From assembly GCA_905182995.1 (NCBI GenBank), contig CAJJDP010000068.1, positions 213,722-277,721 of the forward strand: a stretch of DNA of 64,000 nt, in the 5' to 3' direction. A program made the position numbers and the translations under genes. The DNA comes from Paramecium octaurelia. Lineage: Eukaryota; Ciliophora; Oligohymenophorea; Peniculida; Parameciidae. Below the pieces are notes generated by a model. The model was not told the origin of the DNA and did no database searches. It saw only the letters and a program-made list of their open reading frames with translations. Below are positions 23,790 to 37,500 of the stretch, one piece after another (positions within the stretch are counted from its first letter, which is position 1; each line of letters opens with the position of its first letter).

Positions 23790-24605
23790 TCAATTAAATA
23801 AGCAAGAATAATGATGCAAATTATCGGTTTCATTTAATTTTACACAAGGCTGAACAAATTTACCATCTTCAGTCTAAAGGAACACTTAGTTACAAGTCGA
23901 ACATTTAAGTCCTTTAAACAATACCTTAATAGTGTCTTCTATATATTGAATGATTTCTGTTAATTATTTTTTGAATACCTTTCTATTTTAGACATTAAAT
24001 ATCAATTATTTAAACCATAAATTGACTGATTTCATAATTTCAAGTTCATGTTAATGATCTTATTTTTCCATTTTTTAAGATCCATCACATAAAAATGCTT
24101 CAATATCCAATATGTAGTTTGCATTCAAATATTTAGTAAATTCATAATTCTTGATTATGCGAATAAAAAACCATTTGTAATCAATTTTCCTCACATATAT
24201 TATCTAATTTTCTTTATCCTTTAAATATTTGGGATCTTTCACTTCCTCAATTTCATAATTTATTGGATTATCTAATTAAAAATGCTACTCTTTATATCCT
24301 ATCTTTTAGATTCTCTAGTTAAGCAACTTTTTATCTTTAGTAAAGAGCAATATTTATTAATAGATTTATTTCACTCCTATATATTATTGATGAAGTTATT
24401 TATAATTTTCCAGTCTCGTATTTATGCTATCTTCTTTCTTTTCTAAATTATCTTTGACTTGATAATAGATTCTGCGCTAGCTTGAATAATATTCAATGGC
24501 TAGAATTTGCTCTTACATGATGTAGTGAATTTCTCCCAGGATTCTTTGCATTTACTGGGCAATCCCCCATTCTTCAGCTTCAAAATTTTATTCTTCCACT
24601 TCCAT
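23790..24605 (-). CDS. Coiled-coil protein with C-terminal Cys/His metal site, 271 aa
   Basis: Family unknown. Single exon with an exact frame. The N-terminal two thirds are acidic and helical (MEVEEQNFEAEEWGIAQQ, YQVKDNLEKKEDS). The C-terminus carries LKCSTCNQ, then a lone Cys (VQPC) and HHYSC, which together form a plausible C4H-type zinc site of a ribbon kind. A KKDYYR-type basic patch is absent. It faces the SRPK gene tail to tail and has no visible signal peptide or membrane helix. Confidence 0.6.
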
Positions 24606-24813
24606 TGTTCTTCTCATAAACAAAATTATTTTAATTATAATTATGAATTAATGAAAGTTAATCTTAATTATTAAGTGAAAAAAAAGTGTAATTATTAGAT
24701 AAGTAAAGTATAAAAAGCTATATACAAATAAGTTTTAAGTATTCAACAGGTTATTTTTCGAGGAACTTTCGAATCTTATTCAACATTCGGAGATATTATG
24801 TTGGATTTACTTT

Positions 24814-25775
24814 TCATTCTTGAAAATTCTAATGTATTTTTTGCTTAGTCATTAGATCTACATCCAATTTCATTGCAATATAATTAACTTTTAGCAATAA
24901 AGAACACCATTACATCGCTTTAAACTAATTCTGGATATCTAAATTTAGAACAATATTATACTTAAAAATTTAATTTAAATAATTCTCCAAGTCTCTCTTT
25001 CTATCTGATAAATCAGAAACATCGTCTAAATTTATGAATTTCTTCTCAGGAAATTCTGGTAATTCAAACTACAATTTCAGTTTCTTTAACTAATGATGAT
25101 ATTCTCTTAAATCTTTATATCTTTAACTAAATTTCCAGTTCTTGCCTGTCATTTGATCATTAATTGATATCATATAGATTGCAGAATGATCTTGTATTTT
25201 GTGATCTTCAAATTTAAACGTATATTATTATCTAGAATATATATATTATCATTACTTGTTTTAGTTGAAAAATTTTGACTAAGGCAAAGAAATCACTTCA
25301 CTTTCATGTTTGGCTAAATATGATTTTTTCAGGTCTTCAATTTCCTGCCAATTTATATTAGATTTTGCGTTTTTTGATTCCTATACATTTGGATTCTTAA
25401 CTATAGGTAAGAATTCTTAAAGAGCTCCAAGTCCATAAAGATCCTAATGTTGGAATATCTCATTTAAGTATATTTACAATTCCCATCTCTATAATAGCAA
25501 AATTTAAATACCCTTTTGATTACACTTTCCTCTGATATGTTGGTGGAGAATAGAATTTTTTTTTTAGGAAATTAGAGTAAGGGGATTTGTATTTTGAATA
25601 TATTGATCCAATCTAGTATTCTCAAATGAATCAGTTCTAATTCTGAATATCTCTTTCTCACTTCTTTTGTACAATTGTTTTCAATATTTGTTGTTCTGAT
25701 CAAATAGAACACCTTTCCATCTATGTATTCATGTTCTGGTATTTCTATTATAAATCTTTGAGTCATTTTATGCAT
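24814..25775 (-). CDS. Tandem PX-domain protein, 304 aa
   Basis: PX domains bind phosphoinositides (often PI3P) on endosomes. The first domain: YLIRTTNIENNCTKEVRKRY, then the basic-Pro stretch IPLLQFPKKKILF, RRWELQIYLNEIFQH. The second: TGKNWKFSQRYKDLREYH, LPEFPEKKFI and RKRDLENYLNQIF. Each has the RYS/RYK basic motif, the Pro-rich loop and the C-terminal helix. Apart from a short linker there is nothing else: no BAR domain and no membrane segment. Two introns (23 nt and 24 nt) are needed and give 305 codons. Two PX domains side by side could bind two lipids or one lipid and a partner. Confidence 0.82.
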
Positions 25776-26023
25776 AAATTAATTTTACATGTAATTTTCA
25801 ACATATGTATAAATACATCCTCAATTTAAATTATGAAACAATATATAATTATGTCAGAAATTATTAATTTTGTGATGATTAATCCATAAGAATTATAAAC
25901 TCCATAACATCTCTTACTTGTTAAATGAATTTATAAACTAGGTTTAGGAGATTAACAAAATAACATATTGAAGAATTATTAATGAAACTTATAATATTAA
26001 TTTATTTAATTTTTACATAAAGC

Positions 26024-26312
26024 ATGTCTCAAATATCAGAATTCTTATAATATCAGATTAAGCTAAGAGAGAACAAGTTGCCTTATTATCCAGAAGAAGA
26101 AAAGAAAAATAAAGAAAAAGCAAAAAAAAAAATATAAAACCATAAAATTCCAAAAAACACAAAAGATTCTGCCTATAAATTTTATACAAAACCATCAGTA
26201 TGAATTTTACATCAATTAGGAATTCCCAAACGAAAAAGATGGATAAAATTGGAGAATGGTTAAATTTAAATCTCTATTTCAGTCCACGCCAAAATATGAT
26301 TAGTTTGTATGA
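26024..26312 (+). CDS. Small basic protein, 88 aa
   Basis: Function unknown. Lys-rich N-terminal helix (EEEKKNKEKAKKKIQNHK) followed by a more ordered C-terminus (DGQNWRMVKFKSLFQ). One 22-nt intron (GTATGAATTTTACATCAATTAG) joins the two parts with exact frame. The tail resembles short microtubule-associated ciliary proteins in composition, but I do not recognise a family. Confidence 0.6.
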
Positions 26313-26526
26313 TATAATTATCTTAAAAATACACGTTAAACATTTAATATTAAACGAGCCACTTTATGCCTGAAATGAACATTTAATTTAAATTTTGTTA
26401 CTCAAATTCTCTGAATACTTTTCTTAATTGATATAAAAATGAATTGAAATATCATAAGAAGCTTCGATTAATATATTTCTAAAATGAACTTAATTAATGA
26501 GATGTTTTTAATAATAATTATTTAAT

Positions 26527-28048
26527 ATGTATTTACTAATACTATTCGTCATTTGTAATGCATTTCATCATAAAGGAAATTTGCAAACAAATACTACTTT
26601 AAACTTAGCCTTAAATTTTACTGATTAAGCCCCTAGTATTATAATTAAGTTTTTTTTGCCAATAGCTCGATAAAATTAATAAATTGTTGGTTGCTTTGTA
26701 TCATTCGAAAACTTAACACAATATACCTTTGAATTAGAAAAACTTTAGTTAATAGTCAATTCCAATATAGCATACGATGTTCACAGCATATAATCAAATA
26801 GTGACACATAATTAGTTCAATATCCTTACTATTCAATGATTTATATACTTTGCCAATCCGATTAGAATATCCTTATTGATTATCAACTAACATACCTAGG
26901 AGATTATTTGAATCCCTTTTGCATAAATAATTGTAAAGGTTATAATGATACAAGTTATGGAAATGGTTCCTATTGTTCAAATAATGATTGTGAATGTTAA
27001 CTAGATAAATTAGGGGAATTTTGTTAACTTGATTCATCATATTTAATAAATAGTCATTGGGTTAAAGTAAATTTAGATTCATATCAATGGAAATATTTTT
27101 ATTATTAAATAAGAAATACTGATATTGAACTTCGATCCAACCTTGATTAGAGAGACCAAAATATAAGTAAATATAATTTTATTAATAAAGTATATAGTTT
27201 AACTTTAAGACAATATCCATGGATTTCAATTCCGAATAGAAAATTCAGTTACAGTTTAACTAATTGTTCATCATTATCTGATACCTTATAAGAGTTAATT
27301 AAAGAAGAAACTACCGAAACTATATTATATATAGGATTATACAATAACAATAGCATTCAAGCTAAATTTAATTTGAGTATTGTAACAACTTCTTCTGATG
27401 ATGATGATTAAGCTTAAAGAAATAAATTGATACTTATTATAGTGGGATCGGTTGTTGGAGTCTTATTATTATTATCTTTTTTTTTAAGTATTTTCAATAA
27501 CTAAAGAATAAATTAAAATGCATAACATGAAGAAAATATTGAATAGAATTTAGAGATATAGTAAATTGCATTTAAATCACCTTCAGGTATTAAATTATTC
27601 TAATAAAGGTTTTACTTAGTAATTTATTAAGGAGTACTTTGATCCCATTAATATTTAGGAGGTGATGAAATCTTATCCTGGGCTTTCATAATTTGAAGAT
27701 TGTGTGATTTGCCTAGAATCTTTAAAAAATGGTACTAACTTTGAAATGAATCTATGCTCAGTTACTCCATGTTTTCATATATTTCATTTTTAATGCCTAA
27801 GTTCTTGGTTATAGAAGTAGAGAAATTGTCCATTCTGTCGAAATGAATTTAATAGAATCTAAATTCAAAATATATATCCATGGGTAGAATTGAATAAAGA
27901 AAAGAGAAAAAGTGAGTCAGAGAAGGATTCTCAATATCTACAACGATTGAAGCATAATTAAAATACAGATATATCATAGGATATTTAATTGAATGAGAGT
28001 TAGCAAGATCTTGTAAATGGTAAAAATAGACCAACAGTTGATGGTTGA
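26527..28048 (+). CDS. Transmembrane RING-H2 protein with EGF-like ectodomain, 499 aa
   Basis: The protein has a signal peptide (MYLLILFVICNAF), a lumenal/extracellular domain of about 300 residues containing a Cys-rich EGF-like unit (CINNCKGY...CECQLDKLGEFC), a single membrane helix (LILIIVGSVVGVLLLLSFF), and a cytosolic RING-H2: DCVICLESL, then C-F-H-I-F-H-F-Q-C and CPFC. RING-H2 fingers recruit E2 enzymes, so this is a membrane E3 ubiquitin ligase of the kind that sorts or degrades cargo. Poly-Asp precedes the helix. One 22-nt intron restores the frame between membrane helix and RING (500 codons). It resembles ciliate and plant PA-TM-RING proteins in layout, although I see no PA domain. 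Confidence 0.82.
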
Positions 28049-28543
28049 TAATTAACTTATATCATGTTTTAATTAAATTAGGATTTGATGAATTCTTAAA
28101 ATACTCGAATAGTTCTTATTTTAATGTTAAAAGTTGATATATATTAAGAAATTACTGATCTATATCTTTATGAGATCAAAAGTTAAAGTGAAAAACTCAA
28201 CAAAAATTTTTTAAGAATTTATTAAAATTTTATTTATTACTTTATTTTGTAATTTATACTAAAAACATTCTTCTCATTTTGCAAATTATTAGATGTGCCA
28301 ATAGCTTATTGTTTTATTGAGATTTGCTCAAGATTCGCCTAAGATGACAATTATTATTCTAACATATTTTTCACAATTAAATTTGACAATAATGACAATA
28401 TAATTACCATACAAATGAATAAACAATGTGGTTGTTTAGAATTTGTATACTTTTTGATATATATAGGAATACAGATTGGAGTATAATCCAATTATATAAT
28501 AAAAATTATGAAATTGTATTAATATTTTATTCTCTAAATTTAA
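28049..28543. other. Convergent intergenic region
   Basis: About 495 bp between the RING gene and the 3' end of the giant fibrocystin-like gene. AT-rich; no exon or RNA gene supported. Confidence 0.4.
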
Positions 28544-31500
28544 TCAATCTTGTGGAGCCTCGATGGGTTATTAATCTGTAATATTTGCTTTAAAGAACTC
28601 GTTGTCTACTTTTTGATTTCTAGCAGCCATAAGCTTAGCCAATTTAAGTTTCTTATAGTAAAGGAGGGCGGCAATTATCAATGAAACTCCGACGACAGAG
28701 CAAACAACAGCTACTACGATGGTCACTGTTGTAGAACTATTTTCTGATTTCTTAATCGATTTCTAGATAGTTCCTGGATTGGTAGAATTGTTATTTCCAT
28801 TATTTGAAGTATCTTATTGATTTACTCCTTCGTCAGTAACTAGTACCAAATCATCATCATTATTTGAGGAATTACCATTTCCATTGTTATTATTACCATT
28901 GTTATTGCCATTATTGTTATTGTTATTGCCACTATTGCTTCCTTATCCATTGTTATTATTTGTATTACCTCCTGGAACTAAAATAATTTCTAAGAAATAT
29001 AAATTATAATAATACCTTATGTTTATTCAGTGCTCTTGAAATTAAGTTCTGAAATTGATGAAATACTAGTGGATTCATGTTTGAGACCAACAACTCCTAA
29101 TTGTTACAAGTCTTCTGAAACTCCCAAGGATTCTAGTTTAGTAGCCATTTCAGCAAGTCTTGATTAGGATTATTTGCCCTCAGTAGTACCAATCTCAGCA
29201 GAATCTGCAATACCCCAATCGATAACAACAGAGGAAGTTGTGGATTCGTCTAAGAATCTTCTTCTGTATTTCTTGGTTCCAATGATGAAATAGTTGTAAG
29301 GATCTCCTCCCAATTGTGCTCTTGCATATTATAGGAACTTATCTCCAAAGAATTCTGATGTTGTTATTTCAAGTCTTGTTGAAACTTAAAGAGTATTCTT
29401 CAATGCTATTCTAATCTTGCAATCCAATTTACCTGTCAAAACAAAGTGAATAGTTCTATTTTCAAAGAAGTAATTGTTTGCACCACATTGATTAGTCATT
29501 GTCATGAGATCATGATGCTTATTGTTAGTTGTGAGTCCAGGTTACACAACTTTATTATTGACCATGACTTAAATAATTTATGGAACAGAGAATTGCCATT
29601 TCAAGATGACCCAATCTTCTGGACTACCTGCCTCTGATCTCTTTGATAACCAATATTCAGAAGCGGTTGGGTTCATACCAGCATTTGTCATATTGATCAC
29701 TGTATTCACAGTTACTAAACTAACAAATTTGGATTCTCTCAAGTTTAATGGTTCAGGACCATCCCAATTCCATTCAGCATAACTGTTAATTTCATTAAAG
29801 AATAATCCATCGGTCAACTTGATTGGTGAATATAATCTCTTGTTGTAGTCTGCAGCAGTACTCATAAACATCAAGACAGTGGCTTATCTGCCTGGACACC
29901 AATATCCATTCCAAAATTCTTGTCTTGAACAATAAGTGACATTTGGTCCAAAGTATGTGTTATTACCAATACCTTGTCCGATTTATCCAAAGAAGTGACC
30001 AGTTTAATCTTCTATCAAAAAGTTGATTTATCCTGTGCATAAAAATGATCCGCATCCTCCAAACCATCCTAATTTACTTGCATCTGGATTTCTAGTCTTG
30101 TATAAGAGAGCATTGAATTCACAATTAGTGCATGGAGAGTTCACTAAGTAATGTTATCCTGTCATATCATGTGCTCCATGGTGTTATCTGAATGCAGCAT
30201 TGTTCTAACATCTAGGTATGTTATCATAGGTTAATCTAAAGTTATGGAATTCAACATTTGTTAAGTAAACTTTGAGATCAACTCTCTATACTGTACAAAT
30301 TGTATCAAATGCTGAAGATGGTTTATTTGAAATAGGAGGGAATGCTGATGATGATAAAGAACCCATTTGAATACCCATACTTCCCTAACAGTTAGGATTA
30401 AGAGAAGCTGAATAGCATTTCACACAATCAGGTCTAGCCAAGGCTGAAATGAATATATTATTTAGCTTCATTTTATTCTCTTAAATGCTATTAGGAGCAG
30501 GCTTCAAAGCTATTCCTCTGTCGTTCTCAACCACAATTGACTTCTCAAGTTAAATCTATTCACTGACAACTGCATACATAATACCGACTTCACTGTGATG
30601 TGCATACAATCCTGAAATGTATGAGCATTATCCATCTGGGTCTTATCTGATACCAAAGCAAGCCAACACTGTTCCTGAACAATGATTGTTATAGAATGAT
30701 GATTAATATGCATTTGAGCATTTACTTGCCATCACAAAGAAACCTGTATCTTGTGATCCTTATCCTACATTTCCTGATACATCAACAATATCTCTTGTCA
30801 TTTAAGTTGGTACTAATTCATCCTAGTAAACAAAGTTACCAAATACTGCCCAATTTGCAAGACCACCTTCATTTAATATTCTCTTCTTCACATAAATCAA
30901 TGCATTATCCTAGAATTTCACATATTAACTGTTATTAATCTAAACCAAAGCCTTGATACCAGTAAAGAATATGTTGTTCTTGACTGTAATGTATTATGAA
31001 TTTTAGATTGTCATCAACATGCCTGTAGTATCATGGAATGAACATCCAATAACTTCACTTGGAGTCTTAATGATATCACTATTAAGATTTCTAAAATCTA
31101 GACCACTTCTTTAAGTATCATATTGACCACAATTGTTGAATTCAACACCATGTAAAACAGTGTATCCTCTTCTTGGGAATCCCAAATTAGCTTCAGGTTC
31201 TTCAAATTGATAAATCAAGACTCTGCATCCTAAACCGTGAACACTATCTCCTCCTTGAATCTTAATCTTTCTAGTTAAATGTCCAACAACAGCTCTCATA
31301 TCTAATTGTCCAATTCCTGGTTTATCAATAGTCACTGATGGAGCTCCATAGTGATCAAACTCAAGGGCTTAATTTAATGTTATAACACATCCAGAAATAG
31401 CTGCTATTGTTCTCTTTTCTCTTTATTCAGGGTCACTACCTGATGGACCAAATACAATTTCATCACCAACAGCCCAATCAGCACATTAAGCTACAGTAAT

Positions 31501-34500
31501 AGAGGTTGCACCAGCATCAGCATATGCAGCTAATCTAGTCCATACTGTTCCAGGTGGTTTTGAATATAATTCCATAGCTCTTGTGACTGCAAGTACTTTA
31601 TTACCAACATCTAGATTAGCATCAATTACTAATGGATTATCTCCAAATTCTCCATTCAATTAGATTAATATCTTTCCAGGGAATGGATTAGTGGAGTTAC
31701 CAGCTAATAATTTTCCTGATCTAACCCAGATTCTCTCTGCTTCTAACTTAGTTGATGCTCTTCTCTCATCAAAAATTAATGATCCCAAAATAGTTAAATT
31801 AGCAAGTTTAGGAGGATCAACATCTAAGATAACTTGATATGCTCCTTATACAATTGGACTATCTCCTTCAACTGGTACTTTGTTATCTATCCAAGTAGTG
31901 GGATCACTCCAATATCTATAGCCGTCTTCCAATGGTACATCTCCTAAGCTATCACATTCTTCTCTGCAAATAACTCCTCTGACTTCAACATATTCATATT
32001 ACTTCTTATTCTTACCAGACAAGCAAAGGAAGAATAATTTGTTTGTTCTATCATTATACCAATCACCTTAATTACAAGTCTTAGTATCTGGAATTTATTC
32101 CAATTTTGTGTAATTAACTGGGAATTATCCTCCAATGTTTCTCATAATATCAAATGTTTCTCTATTGGCAGAGTAATTGAATCTAAGAATTACAGCATCA
32201 TCAGTTTAACTGAAGTATGGAGATGCAAAGATACCCATGCTTAAAGGATCACTTGCTCCAAATTTGAAATGAACATTATAAGTAAAACCTGTAGCAAATA
32301 CACTTGCAAATGATTATTTAACATCATGACTCTTCTTTATAATTTTCATTGTTTCACCTTGTATGTATTTACTCTCATCAATATTAGCATCCATTTTAAG
32401 TGCAATATTGGTACCGTCCAATCTATATAATTTCATATCAACTCCTTAGAAATCTTGTTCTGGAGTAGGATTATTAACCAAAACATCTCTTATAGTGACT
32501 TAATTCATAGCACAAATGATTGAATTATCCCAGAAGTCTTCTGGATGGTTAACACATCCTGGAATACCATCAATATGTTTTTTATATGGGATAATATAAG
32601 CACCTCCTGGGACATTTGAAATTGAACCATCTTAATCCCAGAAGATTTCTCTTCTATGTTTCTACCAAAAGATACGATTAGCATTAGCAGAATTATATGC
32701 TTTGACATTAAAGAATTAGGTATTTTTACCTCCTTGTACCCATAATTTCATATTCCAACATACGGAGCAAGATTCAATCAAAGCGGAATTGCTTCCATAA
32801 TTATAAATTCTAATATTCTTTGCTAAAAATCCATTTGTTCTTGGAACCACCATAGCTCTTGATCCATCATAGTAAGAATTATCGGGATTTGCATTATGAT
32901 TTGATATACCAACAATAACGGCATTATCCAAGACTGCTCCTTCAGCTGAGAAATTACCTTTGTGAGCTTAGAAACCAGCAAATTTGGAATCAGCAATCAT
33001 AATATCCTTGAAATAGATATTACCCAATTCTTCTCCTAAAATACCACATTCATTATTTTTCCATGTGTAGAACTTTTCAAAAAGTGCTTAAAGACTTGGA
33101 TTATCAATGTATGGTTAATCATTTGACCAATTAGCTGCATCGTTACAAGGGTACTTTCTTGGAGCCATTTAGAAAATACGAAGACCAAATCTACCATTTG
33201 AATGTGACCAATTATCCTTAAATTCAAGTATATTTAATCCTGGTGGACAAATATCTGAAGTGGCTGATGGACCATCTGGATTGGTTTTAATTTCATACCA
33301 AAATCCATACCATTCTGAACCTCCTGATCTATTTCTTCTTAAAATATTTTATGGATTTGTAACCCAAAAAGTAGCCACAGTAATATCTGTTTACAACATG
33401 ATCCAACTTTATTTGGTACTTGCAACAAGATTATCTTCAACCACGTTGTTTGTTTCAATACCATCTTCAAAGAATATGGCATGTCCAAAAGTATTATAGC
33501 AAACATTCTTCTAAACCTTCAAATAATGAACACCATGAATAGTCAAACAACGAGCATAACAATCATGAATAGCATTACCAACAACATATGACTCATCAAC
33601 TTCACCATTCAAGTGGAAATGGACAGGATATCTACCAATAATTCTTGGCTAACCACCATATCTGAATTCTGCATATGATATTTTACCAACTGATCCTTTC
33701 TCAGCTCTTCCATGAATCATCAAATGATAACCATATTTCAAATCTGATTATTCACCTTGAATAACAATATTTCTAGTCAATAAACCAACTTCAACTTTCA
33801 TAGGGAAAGAATCTGATTCAAAAGTTTCAACTGCTGAATAATGTTAATAAGTAAGTGGTTAATCAAGTGTTAAAGTTTTTTTATCACCACTGACAGCTGT
33901 AATGTATCTTTTTTCACTTTGCATATGTTCAACTTCACTGGAGGTAATAACAATTTATTCTCCAACCTACCAGTCTACTGCATCATCTACTGTAATTTGA
34001 GTTGCTCCAGCTGATACTGTATTTGATAATAATGTCCAAGTTGGAGTTCTTTCTTTACCATGAATGGTTAATTAGCATTGATGACATCCCAAGACTTTAT
34101 TACCCATAGCAGGCATTTNNNNNNNNNNNNNNNNNNNNNNNNNNNNNNNNNNNNNNNNNNNNNNNNNNNNNNNNNNNNNNNNNNNNNNNNNNNNNNNNNN
34201 NNNNNNNNNNNNNNNNNNNNNNNNNNNNNNNNNNNNNNNNNNNNNNNNNNNNNNNNNNNNNNNNNNNNNNNNNNNNNNNNNNNNNNNNNNNNNNNNNNNN
34301 NNNNNNNNNNNNNNNNNNNNNNNNNNNNNNNNNNNNNNNNNNNNNNNNNNNNNNNNNNNNNNNNNNNNNNNNNNNNNNNNNNNNNNNNNNNNNNNNNNNN
34401 NNNNNNNNNNNNNNNNNNNNNNNNNNNNNNNNNNNNNNNNNNNNNNNNNNNNNNNNNNNNNNNNNNNNNNNNNNNNNNNNNNNNNNNNNNNNNNNNNNNN

Positions 34501-37500
34501 NNNNNNNNNNNNNNNNNNNNNNNNNNNNNNNNNTTAGAAAATACGAAGACCAAATCTACCATTTGAATGTGACCAATTATCCTTAAATTCAAGTATATTT
34601 AATCCTGGTGGACAAATATCTGAAGTGGCTGATGGACCATCTGGATTGGTTTTAATTTCATACCAAAATCCATACCATTCTGAACCTCCTGATCTATTTC
34701 TTCTTAAAATATTTTATGGATTTGTAACCCAAAAAGTAGCCACAGTAATATCTGTTTACAACATGATCCAACTTTATTTGGTACTTGCAACAAGATTATC
34801 TTCAACCACGTTGTTTGTTTCAATACCATCTTCAAAGAATATGGCATGTCCAAAAGTATTATAGCAAACATTCTTCTAAACCTTCAAATAATGAACACCA
34901 TGAATAGTCAAACAACGAGCATAACAATCATGAATAGCATTACCAACAACATATGACTCATCAACTTCACCATTCAAGTGGAAATGAACTGGATATCTAC
35001 CAATAATTCTTGGCTAACCACCATATCTGAATTCTGCATATGATATTTTACCAATGGCTCCTTTCTCAGCTCTTCCATGAATCATCAAATGATAACCATA
35101 TTTCAAATCTGATTATTCACCTTGAATAACAATATTTCTAGTCAATAAACCAACTTCAACTTTCATAGGGAAAGAATCTGATTCAAAAGTTTCAACTGCT
35201 GAATAATGTTAATAAGTAAGTGGTTAATCAAGAGTTAAAGTTTTTTTATCACCACTGACAGCTGTAATGTATCTTTTTTCACTTTGCATATGTTCAACTT
35301 CACTGGAAGTAATAACTATTTATTCTCCAACCTACCAGTCTACTGCATCATCTACTGTAATTTGAGTTGCTCCAGCTGAGACTGTATTTGATAATAATGT
35401 CCAAGTTGGAGTTCTTTCTTTACCATGAATGGTTAATTAGCATTGATGACATCCCAAGACTTTATTACCCATAGCAGGCATTTGAGTATCTTCTTCAACA
35501 CCATATAGAGTAATCTAGACATTATGTTAGTGAGCCACTAATTCTGTTCCTATATTGAATTTTCCTTCTCTAATAACAATAAAATGAGCATCCAAAGATG
35601 TATCTACTTCATCTGAGAATGTGAGAGTTCCTTCAACTAAGACTTACATCATTTTAGGAGTTTTAACATCAACAATCAAAGTTTATCCAGCATTAACAAT
35701 AACTGAATCTCCGTCTCCTGGATATTCGTATCCACCCCAAGTATTGATATCTGACCATTTGGTTGCATATATGAATTATTGATTATTTACTGCCAAATTT
35801 CCATTAACTCTAACTTAAAATACTCCATTTAATTAAGTTTAGTCTAAATCTTTGACTCCAGTTTTACAGACAATTTAGGTCGGTGTAACATTCTAAATAG
35901 CACATGTGACTCCATCTATAGTTACTGTAGTTTATCCATTAACAAATCCAGTACCAGTAATTGTAATAACTGCTTCCTCTGTAAATCTGCCTGTAGCTGG
36001 ACTGACAGCATTAACAATAGGAACACTACTTGAAGCGTAACTAACAGCATTTGATACTGTACCAAGGGATTATCCATTTACTGAGATTTCTGCATTACAT
36101 GATGTTGGAACTGAGTATGCATTATTACTATTTGATAAGACCCAACCTTTCAATTCAATTTCAGCTAATTAGCATGATGATCCAGTTGATCCTCTTGAAT
36201 CAAACAATCTGACTGCTTTGATTCCTGAGATATCAGTTTAAGGAACATAAATATTCCAACCAGTATGCACTGTTTAATCAACAGTTAACAAAGTCTACCA
36301 ATTAGTACCATCAGTTGTATATTAGAATACTGCATCTTTCAATGTAATTGCTTATTTGTCTATTCTTGGCATATATCTTAATTAATGTAATTTCAAAACT
36401 CTATTTGATCCAAAGTCAACTTAGATATAGCAATTTGAAGCAGCACTAGAAGTATAATAAGTTGATTAGAGTAAATCAAAGAATTTAGAAACTGAAGTTG
36501 CTGAATCAGCTAATAAGGTGACTTCTGATGGTTTAATGTATCTTGCAGGTTCTGATAAAGCAGTATATTGACTTAAGACTGATGCTGTCAATAATTTTGG
36601 AGCTTCACATGAAAGTGTTGCGTAGGAAGCACTTGTAACTGGACAATTAAATCCACACAATTTGACTGAATTTTATTCATTCACTGAATCGAAACCAGTT
36701 CCTGTAAATGTAACAGTAGCACCACCAGCATAAGATACTGATGGATTACTAGAAGTTGGTGCAGCAGCACTAACAACTAATTTCTATTTAGTAACATCAC
36801 TAATGTATGCATATTTATTATCAACTAACAAATTAATTGAATAAACTCCTGCTGCTAAATTTGAAAAGGTAGCAGTAACTGAAGTATCAGATAATGCTGA
36901 AGAAGTTCCAGCTATCTTATGGCCCATATGTTCTAATGTGACTACTATTGTAGTGCCAGTAAGTCTACTACCAGTGAATACAAGAACAACATTTCCTGCT
37001 GTAGCCAAGTAAGCCTTTTGGGTTGAATCATAGGTGGCACCACTAATTGCTGTGAATAATGGAGAACTTGTAGATGGACTGATAGTCAATGAAAATGTTG
37101 CTGTGATAGGAACTGCTGAGTTATTTTCAGAAGGTAATTATGACAATGTTACTGCTGCAGATGTTGATGATTGTCTAGCCAGTCTACATTTAATTTAAAT
37201 AGTTGAAACCACTTATAGTTCAGTACAGTCTGTTGTTCCTACTTTTACACTTGGAGATTAATTGGCATTAAATCCAACTCCATTAATTGTCAATAGTTAT
37301 CCACCAATGGCAGCAGTATCAATAGATGTGATACTTAATCCAATTACAGTAACCCAAATCTTATCTGCATAACCATTTTCAGTTAAAACATAAGTACTAT
37401 ATTATCCCTAAGGTAAATTTGGAATTGTGTAAGTGAATGATGATCCAGAAATTGTTGCAGTTACTCTTTGGGTAATTGGACCTTTGAAAACAACAAAGAC

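Noticed and set aside
28755..28970. Repeated AAT/AAC units as a CRISPR-like or satellite array
   Set aside because: They are a coding Asn/Gly/Ser linker in frame with the membrane helix of the giant protein.
34068..34592. Open frames on both strands spanning the N run
   Set aside because: They are mostly unknown bases; the ends belong to the giant gene in its own frame.
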